A stretch of DNA of 64,000 nucleotides from Bacteroidales bacterium (GTDB taxonomy: Bacteria; Bacteroidota; Bacteroidia; Bacteroidales; UBA932), in assembly GCA_022653675.1 (NCBI GenBank), contig JALCST010000004.1, positions 1-64,000 on the forward strand. The letters are read 5' to 3'. The notes under the pieces are model-generated. The model did not search any database, had not been told where the DNA came from, and saw only the letters and a list, made by a program, of their open reading frames with translations. The position numbers were made by a program, and so were the translations under genes. How positions within the stretch are numbered: position 1 is the first letter of the stretch; each line of letters begins with the position of its first letter. Shown piece after piece: positions 37,373 through 46,434 of the stretch.

Positions 37373-39049
37373 ATGAAATATGATATGAATCGATCCTTCA
37401 ACGGAATCCTGGAAGAAAGCTTCAAAAAGAACTGGGAACGCCCTGCTCTTTCGGATTTTCACGGAAGGAAGATGTATTACAAGGATGTGGCCCGCAGGAT
37501 AGAGGCACTGCACATAGTCTTCGAAAAGTGCGGGCTTGTAAAGGGGGACAAGGTGGGGATCTGTGCGAAGAACCAGTCTAACTGGGGTGTCATCTTTCTT
37601 TCCGTTCTCACCTACGGTGCCGTCCCCGTACCCATCCTTAATGATTTCAAACCTGGCAACATAGTTTTCCTGGTGAATCATTCGGAGTGCAGGATACTGT
37701 TTGTCGGGGACCGCAACTGGGACGCGCTCTCTGAAATTGAGATGCCGGATCTTGAAGCCATCATCAAGGTCGAGAACTTCGAAATCCTTGCGTGCAAGAA
37801 TCCTGAAATCAGAAAAATACGCAGTAACTTCGCCGTTCTTTTCAGGGAGAGGTATCCCGAAGGATATACTCCCGATTGCATGCATTTCTACCGGGATTCT
37901 CCCGACGAGATGGCTTTGATAAGCTATACTTCCGGTACCTCCGGTTTCTCCCGTGGGGTAATGCTGCCCTACAGGTCTTTGCTCAGCAATGTATATTTCG
38001 CAATGGAAGTGCAACCCCAGATGAACAATACCTCGAACATGGTTTCAATGCTGCCGACTGCACATATGTACGGACTTATATTCGAATTTCTTTTCGAGAT
38101 GACGATCGGGGCACATGTGCATTTTCTGACGCGCCTCCCTTCCCCGAGAGTGATCATGGAAGTCTATGGAGAGGTCAAGCCAGACTGCATAATTGCGGTT
38201 CCGCTCGTATTCGAAAAAATCTACAGGAGGAAACTGCTTCCCATCGTTTCTAAAAACAGGATACGTATGATGATGAGATTGCCTGTCATCGACGGGGTCG
38301 TAAAGGGACGCATCTCGAAATCCCTTACAGAGGCTTTCGGAGGTAATTTCAGCGAGGTCATAATAGGGGGGGCTTCATTCAACAAGGAGGTGGAGGCGTT
38401 CATGAAGAAGATAAATTTCCGTTACACAGTCGGCTACGGCATGACGGAATGCGGACCAATCATATCTTACATACCTTGGAACAAGACCAAATTGTATTCC
38501 TGCGGCAAGATAGTGCCGAGGATGGAAATAAGGATAGATTCTCCCGATCCAGAACACATAGCAGGAGAGGTCTTTCTTAAGGGAGCCAATGTCTTTCTAG
38601 GCTATTTCAAGAACAAAGAGGCGACATCTGCCGCATTTACCGATGACGGATGGTTCCGTACCGGAGACCTGGCGACCATTGACAGGGACGGATATATTTT
38701 TCTGAAGGGAAGGATAAAAAGCATGATTCTCGGCCCGTCCGGACAGAATATTTATCCGGAAGAGATCGAAAGTTTCATAAACAATCTCCCATATGTGAAC
38801 GAATCCCTGGTGATAGAAGATAAAGGATCCCTGACGGCCCTGATTTATCCGGATTTGGAACAGGCCGAAAAAGACGGGCTCAACAACGACGGTTTGCTTG
38901 CGAAACTTCGGGAGGAAATCGCTGAAGTTAACGGAGAAATGCCTAATTATTGCAATGTATCGGAAGTGGAACTTATTCCGGAGGAATTTGAAAAATCTCC
39001 CAAACACAGTATAAAACGCTATCTTTACCAGCGCAACAGAATGGAATAG
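37373..39049 (+). CDS. AMP-forming acyl-CoA synthetase/ligase family protein
   Basis: A 558-residue ANL-superfamily adenylating enzyme. The P-loop LISYTSGTSGFSRGVMLPYRS at about 184-204, GYGMTECGP, GWFRTGDLATIDRDGYIFLKGR and the catalytic C-terminal lysine in PKHSIKRYLYQ are present. Such enzymes activate fatty or other carboxylic acids with ATP, usually to CoA thioesters. The acid is unknown; the long-chain fatty-acid type is the closest by overall pattern. No CoA- or ACP-using partner gene is adjacent. Confidence 0.88.
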   Translation: MKYDMNRSFNGILEESFKKNWERPALSDFHGRKMYYKDVARRIEALHIVFEKCGLVKGDKVGICAKNQSNWGVIFLSVLTYGAVPVPILNDFKPGNIVFLVNHSECRILFVGDRNWDALSEIEMPDLEAIIKVENFEILACKNPEIRKIRSNFAVLFRERYPEGYTPDCMHFYRDSPDEMALISYTSGTSGFSRGVMLPYRSLLSNVYFAMEVQPQMNNTSNMVSMLPTAHMYGLIFEFLFEMTIGAHVHFLTRLPSPRVIMEVYGEVKPDCIIAVPLVFEKIYRRKLLPIVSKNRIRMMMRLPVIDGVVKGRISKSLTEAFGGNFSEVIIGGASFNKEVEAFMKKINFRYTVGYGMTECGPIISYIPWNKTKLYSCGKIVPRMEIRIDSPDPEHIAGEVFLKGANVFLGYFKNKEATSAAFTDDGWFRTGDLATIDRDGYIFLKGRIKSMILGPSGQNIYPEEIESFINNLPYVNESLVIEDKGSLTALIYPDLEQAEKDGLNNDGLLAKLREEIAEVNGEMPNYCNVSEVELIPEEFEKSPKHSIKRYLYQRNRME

Positions 39050-39053
39050 GAAA

Positions 39054-39470
39054 ATGGATAAGGATAAACAGTTACAGTTTGATAAAAGCTATCTGGAAAT
39101 GGCTGCGGTGTGGGCGAAGAACTCATATTGCAAGAGACGTCAGGTAGGTGCCCTCATAGTCAAGGACAGGATGATAATTTCCGACGGATATAACGGGACT
39201 CCTTCCGGTTTCGAAAACGTTTGCGAAGACGAAAATGGGTTGACCAAGCCCTATGTGCTCCATGCTGAGGCAAATGCTATAACGAAAGTCGCTAAAAGCG
39301 GCAACAGCAGCGAGGGTGCTACACTGTATGTGACGGCTTCTCCCTGTCTTGAGTGTTCCAAACTCATTATCCAGGCCGGCATAAGAAGGGTGGTTTACCA
39401 TGACGAATACCATAATCCTGATGGCTTGAACCTGCTTCGCCGTGCCGGCATTGAAATATGCAAATATTAA
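39054..39470 (+). CDS. dCMP deaminase family protein
   Basis: A 138-residue zinc-dependent cytidine/deoxycytidylate deaminase. The zinc site is HAE (in VLHAEANAI, about 69-77) and PCLECSK (about 101-107). It converts dCMP to dUMP for thymidylate synthesis; the ComEB-type competence protein belongs to the same family. It starts 4 nt after the ligase gene. Confidence 0.92.
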   Translation: MDKDKQLQFDKSYLEMAAVWAKNSYCKRRQVGALIVKDRMIISDGYNGTPSGFENVCEDENGLTKPYVLHAEANAITKVAKSGNSSEGATLYVTASPCLECSKLIIQAGIRRVVYHDEYHNPDGLNLLRRAGIEICKY

Positions 39471-39480
39471 CAGGTTGTAT

Positions 39481-41097
39481 ATGCTAGATAAAGATGAACA
39501 GGATATGAAAGATAGAAAAGATCGAATATGGGATATTGTCCGCCTTTGTGCCTGGGTCGTGGTGATAATAATGTTGTCCGTGTTGATATACAAGACCGAT
39601 ACGAGGCACAAGATAAGAGTTGATAATACGGCTGCCAATTGGAACAAAATGTTGCTCGTGCTTCAGAACGTCGATGACAATTATGTGGACGATATCGATT
39701 ATAAATCCGTTACCGAAAAGACTCTTTCGGATATTCTTCGGAGCCTGGATCCTCATTCCGTCTATTTGCCTCCAAAGGACCTGAAGAAGGCCGACGAATC
39801 CCTCTCAGGTGAGTTCGGGGGGATAGGAATAGAATTCAACGTTCCGAACGACACGGCCATTGTGGCGAATGTCATATCGAAAGGACCTTCCCAGAAAGCT
39901 GGAATCTGTTCCGGCGACCGCATAATAAAGGTGGATGGGGAGGTTATAGCGGGAGTTAAGATGCCGCAGGACTCCATGGTGGCTCGCATGCGCGGTCCGA
40001 AGGGAAGCAAGGTCGATATAGATGTAAAGAGGCTTGGAGATACCGTCCTGATCCCTTTCAAACTGACTCGCGCGACAATTCCTGTGAAGAGCATCGATGT
40101 CGCTTATATGATAAATGATACTACTGGTTATATCAAACTTTCCAAATTCCAGCGTACGACATATAAGGAATTCATGCCGGCCATGGACAGTTTGCGCAGG
40201 CAGGGTATGAGGAAGTTGATTTTCGACCTGCGCGAGAATCTCGGAGGTTATCTAGACCAGGCCGCCCTTCTGTCGAACGAGTTCCTCGAAACGGGGGATG
40301 AAATAGTATATATGGAGGGCAAGCATCGCAAGCGAGAGGATTTGAAAGCCGATGGAAAGGGATTATACAAGGATATGGCCCTCGACGTCCTCATCGACGA
40401 CGAAAGCGCTTCTTCATCCGAGATCTTTACCGGTGCCATGCAGGATAACGACAGGGCTACCATTTACGGCAGACGCTCGTTCGGTAAGGGACTTGTACAG
40501 GAACCTGTCTATTTTTCTGACGGTTCCGGTATCAGACTCACTGTTGCCCGTTACTATACGCCTTCCGGGCGTTGTATCCAGAAACCTTACAGTGACGATT
40601 ACATGATGGATGTTGTCAAGAGATACGAACACGGAGAAATGACTTCAGCCGATTCCATTCCTGTAAACGACTCCTTGAAATTCACTACGAAGGGAGGAAG
40701 AACTGTCTATGGCGGCGGCGGAATAATCCCCGACGTTTTCGTCCCGATCGATACTACGGCGGTAAGCGATTTCTACATAGCCTGCAACAGGAAAAACCTC
40801 CTGTTCAAATATGTCATGGCTACAGCCGATAAATACCGTGCCCGTATGGCTTCCATGGGGGATCTGAAGACCGTGGAGAATTTCGTACGTGGCATCGGCA
40901 TGTCGGACGGATTTCTTGCTTACGCCAAAATGAACGGATTGACACCCACTTCTGAGGAATGGGAAAAATCCGGCCCGGTCATGACCGTTTATCTGGAAGC
41001 CATGCTTGCTAGGTATACCCCTCTCGACGACGATGCGTTCTATCCCATTCTCCTTACCGAAGACAATGTGGTGAAAGCTGCATTGAAAGGGAAATAA
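39481..41097 (+). CDS. S41 family C-terminal processing peptidase (CtpA-like)
   Basis: A 538-residue membrane-anchored protease. Start at 39481 (MLDKDEQD) is chosen; the frame is open further up to 39442 inside the deaminase gene. One transmembrane helix at about 20-40, PDZ domain near 95-185 (GGIGIEFNVPNDTAIVANVISKGPSQKAGI), then the S41 core with catalytic serine in DDESASSSEIFTGA and lysine in GRRSFGKGLVQE. It cleaves C-terminal tails of periplasmic proteins. It follows the deaminase gene by 10 nt. Confidence 0.93.
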   Translation: MLDKDEQDMKDRKDRIWDIVRLCAWVVVIIMLSVLIYKTDTRHKIRVDNTAANWNKMLLVLQNVDDNYVDDIDYKSVTEKTLSDILRSLDPHSVYLPPKDLKKADESLSGEFGGIGIEFNVPNDTAIVANVISKGPSQKAGICSGDRIIKVDGEVIAGVKMPQDSMVARMRGPKGSKVDIDVKRLGDTVLIPFKLTRATIPVKSIDVAYMINDTTGYIKLSKFQRTTYKEFMPAMDSLRRQGMRKLIFDLRENLGGYLDQAALLSNEFLETGDEIVYMEGKHRKREDLKADGKGLYKDMALDVLIDDESASSSEIFTGAMQDNDRATIYGRRSFGKGLVQEPVYFSDGSGIRLTVARYYTPSGRCIQKPYSDDYMMDVVKRYEHGEMTSADSIPVNDSLKFTTKGGRTVYGGGGIIPDVFVPIDTTAVSDFYIACNRKNLLFKYVMATADKYRARMASMGDLKTVENFVRGIGMSDGFLAYAKMNGLTPTSEEWEKSGPVMTVYLEAMLARYTPLDDDAFYPILLTEDNVVKAALKGK

Positions 41098-41108
41098 ACA
41101 ATATCATT

Positions 41109-41579
41109 ATGAAGAAAATATTATTAACGTTGGCCCTGCTATGTGCAGTTATGGCCGCAGGCAATGCACAACCTCGCGCAATCGGCGTAAGGCTCGGTTA
41201 CGGAGCCGATTTCTCTTACCAGCAATCGGCTTCGAGAAATAATATGTGGGATATCACCGTCGGAGGTGAAGGAAAGGTATGGGACGATACCAAAGGTTAC
41301 TGGTTATCGGCCAGTTTCATGTACGATTGGGTATGGAACATACAAGGTGGATTCAACTGGTATGCCGGTCCTGGATTCGGCATAGGACTAGGCATGGGCT
41401 CCTATTCTGACGACGAAGGAACTTATGCGATCAACGTCGGAGGTCAGATAGGCATAGAATATGAATTCGCCTCTCTTCCCCTCAATCTGAGCCTGGATTA
41501 CCGCCCTATGTACAATGTGCTCGGGACCAACGGAGACAACCTGTATTACGCTGCTTTGGGCATACGCTACAGGTTCTGA
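41109..41579 (+). CDS. Small outer-membrane beta-barrel protein
   Basis: A 156-residue protein with a signal peptide (about 1-20, ending GNAQ) and alternating aromatic/glycine strands ending in LGIRYRF, the terminal Phe typical of outer-membrane barrels. Glycine-rich stretch GPGFGIGLGMGSYSDD at mid-protein. An eight-stranded barrel is likely. Role unknown; it is the last gene of the 33321-41579 run. Confidence 0.8.
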   Translation: MKKILLTLALLCAVMAAGNAQPRAIGVRLGYGADFSYQQSASRNNMWDITVGGEGKVWDDTKGYWLSASFMYDWVWNIQGGFNWYAGPGFGIGLGMGSYSDDEGTYAINVGGQIGIEYEFASLPLNLSLDYRPMYNVLGTNGDNLYYAALGIRYRF

Positions 41580-41598
41580 CTCCGGTCCCGGGATCGCA

Positions 41599-41958
41599 TC
41601 AGTTCTCCGGAGACATTTCGTAGAAGTGGTTGGCCTTGTATCCCATTGTCCAAAGGTATGGGACGATGAGAAATATACCTCCAACGATGGCTTCCACATT
41701 TGCCTCTTCGGTCTTGGACAGGGTGGTCAGGAATGGAGAGTATCCTTCTTTCTCAAGCCTTATGCTTGTTTGGCTGCCCATAATCTTTGTGTCGGTATAG
41801 GAATATGGCGTTAGGCCTACATATTCGTTGTCCAGATATACTTTTGCCCCTTCAGGGTTGGAAGAGATGATCGTCGTACTTGCACAACTGCTTGCCGCCA
41901 ACAGTGCGAAACCCAATGCTAACGCTCCCAGTAAAATTGAATACTTGATTTTTTTCAT
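41599..41958 (-). CDS. PEGA-domain lipoprotein
   Basis: A 119-residue lipoprotein with lipobox ASSC (C25) and a PEGA domain (SNPEGAKVYLDNEYVGLTPYSYTD, about residues 33-56), followed by a hydrophobic patch EAIVGGIFLIVPYLWTMGYK. PEGA domains bind or sit near surface structures, but no function is known for this type. It converges on the barrel gene with a 19-nt gap. Confidence 0.8.
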   Translation of the reverse strand: MKKIKYSILLGALALGFALLAASSCASTTIISSNPEGAKVYLDNEYVGLTPYSYTDTKIMGSQTSIRLEKEGYSPFLTTLSKTEEANVEAIVGGIFLIVPYLWTMGYKANHFYEMSPEN

Positions 41959-42008
41959 TTTCTTTTTTTTTATTTATAGCGATTGTTATCTATTTGGGAC
42001 AGGAAGAT

Positions 42009-42761
42009 TCATTGGCTTATGAAACGGTAGACTATGTTTCCTTCCTGTGGATTCGGGGCGGATGAGAGCGGAGTGAAAGCTGAATTAAGTGCCGCTTCGA
42101 CTGCAAGTGCATAAAGGTTTTTATCCTTCGATGATTTTTCAGGAACGGCCTTGGCCGAGACGACATGTCCCGTACGGTCGACCGATATATGGACTGTTAC
42201 GTCACCGGCCCCGTACCATTTGTAAGCCGGGATTTCAAGGTATTCCCCTTTACGTCCCTTAAGCGAATAGGAGAGGACGGATGGCCCTGAATACCCCTCT
42301 TCCTTTACGTTGCGCTTCTTGGCCGAGCTTTCCGAATTGTATTCCGCGATTTTTTCGTCCTGTCTCATCGCGTCCCTCTTTGAGGCGTCCAACCTTCTTT
42401 GAAGATCCTTGGCATCCCTGTAGAGCTGCTTCGTATCCGTATGCCTGTCATCCTTGAGGTTCCCGTTGACATCCCTTGCGACGTTGCGTACACGTTCCGC
42501 AGGGGTAGCGGCTATCATTTTGTCGAGTTCCCTGCTTATATCTTTCTTGAAATCCCCCTTATCCTGAAGTCCGTCGGGTTCCTTCACCTCCTCCCGGGTA
42601 GGCCTTTGTTTGGAAAAGTCAATCATGAAAACACTGCCTTTGCTGATCTTGTTAGAGAATGTAAGGGAAAGTAGGATAAGCAATACGACCAGATGCACGA
42701 TGACAGTCGTGTAAAGTCCGACCTTGTTGCCTCTCTTTTCTTCTCTTCGAACGCGATCCAT
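42009..42761 (-). CDS. TonB-like energy-transducing protein
   Basis: A 250-residue protein with one transmembrane helix (about 17-35, IVHLVVLLILLSLTFS), a charged Lys/Glu/Arg-rich middle and a C-terminal domain VTVHISVDRTGHVVSAKAVPEKS to NIVYRFISQ, as in short TonB C-terminal domains. It would couple the inner-membrane proton force to outer-membrane transporters such as SusC, but the middle is not proline-rich, so the call is moderate. It lies at the end of the asnS-udk run. Confidence 0.75.
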   Translation of the reverse strand: MDRVRREEKRGNKVGLYTTVIVHLVVLLILLSLTFSNKISKGSVFMIDFSKQRPTREEVKEPDGLQDKGDFKKDISRELDKMIAATPAERVRNVARDVNGNLKDDRHTDTKQLYRDAKDLQRRLDASKRDAMRQDEKIAEYNSESSAKKRNVKEEGYSGPSVLSYSLKGRKGEYLEIPAYKWYGAGDVTVHISVDRTGHVVSAKAVPEKSSKDKNLYALAVEAALNSAFTPLSSAPNPQEGNIVYRFISQ

Positions 42762-42767
42762 TTAATA

Positions 42768-43385
42768 TCATTCCTTTTTCTTCAAGGCCTTTTCTATTGT
42801 TGCTACAAGGATACTTATGGCTACTCTGTTATGCCCACCTTGCGGAACGATTATATCTGCATAGCGTTTTGAAGGCTGGATAAACTGCAGGTGCATTGGT
42901 TTCAGCGTATTTTCGTATCTGTCCAGCACATCCTTCACATCCCGGCCGCGTTCCATGGTGTCCCTTCTTATGACCCTTATGAGCCTGTCGTCATCGTCGG
43001 CATCCACGTAAACCTTGATGTCGATTTGGTCACGGAGTTTCTCGCAGGTGAAGATAAGGATGCCTTCTACTATAATGACGCTTGCAGGCTTGACTGTCAG
43101 TGTCTCGTTTTTGCTTCTCGTGCAGGTGAGGTAAGAATATATGGGCTGTTGGATGGCTTTGCCCTCTTTCAACTCTTCAAGCTGCCTTGTGAGAAGTTCG
43201 AAATCGATCGCGTTGGGATGGTCGAAATTGAGCTTTTTCCTCTCTTCCAAGGGAAGAGAGCTTTGGTCCTTGTAATAGGAGTCTTGGGGAATTACCACTA
43301 CGTCCTCCTTGAGACGTTCCTGTATTGCTTTTACTACTGTGGTTTTCCCTGAGCCAGTGCCTCCGGCTATACCGATGATCAACAT
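42768..43385 (-). CDS. udk: Uridine kinase
   Basis: A 205-residue P-loop kinase. Walker A GIAGGTGSGKTT near 5-16, PQDSYYKDQSSLPLEERKKLNFDHPNAID and the RRDTMERGRD and YADIIVPQGG stretches are those of uridine/cytidine kinase, which makes UMP or CMP. Start taken at 43385 (MLIIGIAG); a longer frame upstream overlaps asnS. Gap of 5 nt to asnS, 6 nt to the TonB-like gene. Confidence 0.95.
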   Translation of the reverse strand: MLIIGIAGGTGSGKTTVVKAIQERLKEDVVVIPQDSYYKDQSSLPLEERKKLNFDHPNAIDFELLTRQLEELKEGKAIQQPIYSYLTCTRSKNETLTVKPASVIIVEGILIFTCEKLRDQIDIKVYVDADDDDRLIRVIRRDTMERGRDVKDVLDRYENTLKPMHLQFIQPSKRYADIIVPQGGHNRVAISILVATIEKALKKKE

Positions 43386-43390
43386 ATCGT

Positions 43391-44782
43391 TTAAAATTTT
43401 ACGTTTCCAGGAGTACGTGGGAAGGGGATCACGTCGCGGATGTTTTCCATTCCCGTTACGAACATGAGAAGCCTCTCGAACCCGATCCCGAATCCGCTGT
43501 GCGGGCAGGTCCCGAATCTTCTCGTGTCGAGGTACCATTCCAATGTATCGTGGTTCATGTGAAGCTCGTCGATTCTGCTTACGAGTTTCCCGTAATCTGA
43601 TTCGCGTTCGCTTCCTCCGATGATCTCTCCTATCTTAGGGAAAAGCACATCCATTCCGCGGACCGTTTTCCCGTCTTCGTTCTGCTTCATGTAAAATGCC
43701 TTTATATCCTTCGGGTAGTCCGTAACTATGACCGGCTTTCCGTAATGCTGTTCAACAAGGTATCTCTCGTGTTCGCTCTGCAGGTCCATTCCCCATTGTA
43801 CCGGAACATCAAACTTGTGACCATGGGCGACGGCATCCTCAAGGATGTCGATACCGTCAGTATACGTAATTCTTGCGAAGTCTTCATCTCCGATTCCTTC
43901 CAGGCGTTTCAGCAACTCCTTGTCAAAATGGTCGTTCAAAAATTGAAGGTCATCCTGGCAGTTGTCGAGAGCCCATTTCACAAGGTATTTTATGAACTCT
44001 TCGGCGAGATCCATATTGTCCTTTATGTCGTAGAATGCCATTTCGGGTTCTATCATCCAGAATTCCGCGAGATGGCGCGGGGTATTGGAGTTCTCAGCCC
44101 TGAACGTAGGGCCGAAGGTGTAAATTTCACCCAGGGCTGTGGCTCCGAGTTCGCCTTCGAGCTGCCCGCTGACTGTAAGGGAGGTGTGGGTACCGAAGAA
44201 ATCCTTGCTGTAGTCAATGCTGCCGTCCTCGCAACGTGGGACATTGTCGAGAGGAAGGGTGGTTACCTGGAACATGTCTCCCGCACCTTCGCAGTCTGAA
44301 GCGGTGATGAGAGGTGTGTTCAAATAATAGAATCCCTTATCGTTGAAGAATTTGTGTATGGCGAAAGCCATGTTGTGCCGTATACGTAACACCGCACCGA
44401 AAGTATTTGTCCTGGGACGCAGGTTCGCGTGTTCGCGAAGGAATTCCATGGTATGTCCTTTTTTCTGAAGGGGATAGCTATTGGGATCGCATTCGCCGTA
44501 TATTTCGATCTTCCCGGCCTGTATTTCTACAGCCTGGCCGCTGCCCTTCGATGCCTCAAGCCTGCCAGTCACACCTATGCAGGCCCCTGTGGAGATCCTG
44601 GACAACTCATCCGCGAACTCCTTCCGGTCGCATACGATCTGAATGTTATTTATGGTAGATCCGTCGTTCAGGTGTACGAACGCTACATTGCTGCTTTCCC
44701 TTTTGGTCCTTACCCATCCTTTGGCAAGCACTTCCCTTCCAGGTTCGGAAGCGAGCAATCTTGCAACTTTAGTCCTTTCCAT
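43391..44782 (-). CDS. asnS: Asparagine--tRNA ligase
   Basis: A 463-residue class II aminoacyl-tRNA synthetase. N-terminal OB-fold anticodon domain ([25 protein letters not shown]), then motif 2 ([27 protein letters not shown]) and motif 3 ([27 protein letters not shown]). The family mark [11 protein letters not shown] favours asparagine over aspartate. It heads the asnS-udk-TonB-like run. Confidence 0.96.
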   Translation of the reverse strand: MERTKVARLLASEPGREVLAKGWVRTKRESSNVAFVHLNDGSTINNIQIVCDRKEFADELSRISTGACIGVTGRLEASKGSGQAVEIQAGKIEIYGECDPNSYPLQKKGHTMEFLREHANLRPRTNTFGAVLRIRHNMAFAIHKFFNDKGFYYLNTPLITASDCEGAGDMFQVTTLPLDNVPRCEDGSIDYSKDFFGTHTSLTVSGQLEGELGATALGEIYTFGPTFRAENSNTPRHLAEFWMIEPEMAFYDIKDNMDLAEEFIKYLVKWALDNCQDDLQFLNDHFDKELLKRLEGIGDEDFARITYTDGIDILEDAVAHGHKFDVPVQWGMDLQSEHERYLVEQHYGKPVIVTDYPKDIKAFYMKQNEDGKTVRGMDVLFPKIGEIIGGSERESDYGKLVSRIDELHMNHDTLEWYLDTRRFGTCPHSGFGIGFERLLMFVTGMENIRDVIPFPRTPGNVKF

Positions 44783-44804
44783 TTCAATTACTTTAACGAG
44801 TGTG

Positions 44805-44812
44805 CAAAGTTA
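44805..44812 (-). promoter_or_regulatory. Putative -7 element for asnS
   Basis: TAACTTTG on the minus strand fits TAnnTTTG, 22 nt before the asnS ATG. No clear -33 TTG. Confidence 0.4.
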
Positions 44813-44870
44813 CTCAATCCCCCTCTATTTTCATACATTTGTTATGCTGTTCCATGCTCCGTAACATGCA

Positions 44871-44903
44871 AAGTGCCCACTCTCAATGAAGAGGCGGGCA
44901 CTT
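44871..44903 (-). terminator. Terminator of the ExbB-ExbD operon
   Basis: Arms AAGTGCCCACTCT (44871-44883) and AGAGGCGGGCACTT (44890-44903) pair with one small bulge around CAATGA. On the minus strand the stem ends in TTTGCATGTT, a weak T tract. It lies 30 nt after the last ExbD gene. Confidence 0.65.
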
Positions 44904-44932
44904 AGAATCATGTTAGGCAATGTTCCCTGCCA

Positions 44933-45397
44933 TTAAGGCGTTTTACGTGCCCCATACATTATCTTTAATGCGGAGCAACGCCTGAGCGCCTGTTTGATAT
45001 CGGTTATTATACCCATACGGGTATTCTCGTCGGCTTTTATGGAAACTGTCAGAAACTGGCGGTCCCCTTCGCTTAGAGATTCACGTTCCGATGCGACGAA
45101 GTCCTTGATGTCGTCAGTGGACTTGAAGGAGTCGTTCAACTGAATACGGCTTTCAGTGCCATACTGGCTTTGAAGCCTTTTATCAGGAATCCCTACATAA
45201 ATGTAGGCGGCGAGGTCCTTGCGCTCAAGTTTGGCGACTTCCGAGGCTTGTGGAAGAGTCAATGTGACAAGCTTATCGGTCTGACGCATGGATACGGATA
45301 CCATGAAAAACATCAATACCATAAAAACGATGTCCGGAAGCGACGCCGTATTTATCGGCGGAACTTCTTTTTTCCCTGTATGTATGAATTTTGCCAT
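44933..45397 (-). CDS. ExbD/TolR-type biopolymer transport protein, second copy
   Basis: A 154-residue ExbD-like protein. One transmembrane helix about 22-42 containing the functional aspartate D25 in LPDIVFMVLMFFMVSVSM, then a small periplasmic domain. With ExbB it drives TonB by the proton gradient. It is the last of the four-gene run and 9 nt from the first ExbD. Confidence 0.9.
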   Translation of the reverse strand: MAKFIHTGKKEVPPINTASLPDIVFMVLMFFMVSVSMRQTDKLVTLTLPQASEVAKLERKDLAAYIYVGIPDKRLQSQYGTESRIQLNDSFKSTDDIKDFVASERESLSEGDRQFLTVSIKADENTRMGIITDIKQALRRCSALKIMYGARKTP

Positions 45398-45406
45398 AGT
45401 ATCCTC

Positions 45407-45988
45407 CTATTTTCTTTTAACATCCTTTGGCTCTGCTTCCGAAATTTTCTGAGGTACGGCTTTTCGCACTATTTCCTGTTTATCTTCGTCCAGCCTCTCG
45501 TAAGGCTTGCCGAAGTTCGCCATCGCAAACTGGTCGCGGATGGTGTTTACGGCTTTCACGAGTTCGTTCTGGACTTCGATATACTTTTTATAACTGGTAC
45601 CTCGGTCGTTCTGAAGTGAGATTACTCCTTGGGAAACCTGACAAGGACCGAAACCTTCGATGTTTTCCGTCTTCTTTTCCGAGAGGTTGTCAAGGTTGTT
45701 TGGGTTGGTTAAAAATTCGATTACTTTAGGTCCAAGCTCACTGACATTTTCAATTGGCTCATCACCTGCAAATACGTGGTCGCTCGCACTTACTTTGACC
45801 TGAATGATGTTTCTGCGGTTAACCTTCTGGTTCTCAGCTTTTTGATTTTGCTGAGGCATCGGAGGAAGTCGACGCTGCAGGCCTTTCTCGCTGTCCATGG
45901 TGCTAACCATCAGGAAGAACACGAGTATCAGGAATGAAATGTCGGCCATTGATCCGCCGTTGATTGCGGGAGTTTTTTTATGTGCCAT
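45407..45988 (-). CDS. ExbD/TolR-type biopolymer transport protein, first copy
   Basis: A 193-residue ExbD-like protein. The helix ADISFLILVFFLMVSTMD (about 15-32) carries the family aspartate D16. The periplasmic part is longer and more charged than in the second copy and ends KISEAEPKDVKRK. Two different ExbD genes in one run are common in Bacteroidota. Third gene after ExbB and the four-helix protein. Confidence 0.9.
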   Translation of the reverse strand: MAHKKTPAINGGSMADISFLILVFFLMVSTMDSEKGLQRRLPPMPQQNQKAENQKVNRRNIIQVKVSASDHVFAGDEPIENVSELGPKVIEFLTNPNNLDNLSEKKTENIEGFGPCQVSQGVISLQNDRGTSYKKYIEVQNELVKAVNTIRDQFAMANFGKPYERLDEDKQEIVRKAVPQKISEAEPKDVKRK

Positions 45989-45999
45989 TGTAGTTGTCC

Positions 46000-46425
46000 T
46001 TATTTTTTAAAGGCTCTGCTGATTATCGCGTACAAGAGAGCGATAACAGTTATGCCGAGCATAAAGTAAGTGAGGTATAAACCTGCGTCAACAAGTTTGG
46101 ATGTTTTTGCCGTATAGGCCTGTGTGGTGTTTACCGGTCCGCCCGGGGCGAGCAGGTAGCAGGCTCCGCATATGACTACGACGGCAGCGATGCCTATCAG
46201 AAGCCTTATTACGTTCTTCCTGCTCTTGAATGCTCCCGCAAGGGCGAATGCAAGTGCGAGAATAACCGCTACGAACACCAGAATATAAGCCCACCACAGA
46301 ACTATGTCCAGTATCGGCTTGTTCATCGTTATAGGCGAACTCAGAAAGAATACGACTATAAGAACGACGGATATTGCTATCAGGACAATTTCCAAAATGC
46401 GTGGTAAATTCTGTTTTTTCTTCAT
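46000..46425 (-). CDS. Unknown membrane protein within the ExbB-ExbD operon
   Basis: A 141-residue protein with four predicted membrane helices (about 10-28, 40-66, 75-93, 116-137), lysine-rich ends and no known motif. It lies 9 nt after ExbB and 11 nt before the first ExbD. The constant position suggests a part in the energising complex; the function is unknown. Confidence 0.75.
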   Translation of the reverse strand: MKKKQNLPRILEIVLIAISVVLIVVFFLSSPITMNKPILDIVLWWAYILVFVAVILALAFALAGAFKSRKNVIRLLIGIAAVVVICGACYLLAPGGPVNTTQAYTAKTSKLVDAGLYLTYFMLGITVIALLYAIISRAFKK

Positions 46426-46434
46426 GGCGTTATA

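Noticed and set aside
43386-43538. N-terminal extension of the uridine kinase frame
   Set aside because: It lies within asnS and has no kinase homology; the kinase starts MLIIGIAG at 43385.
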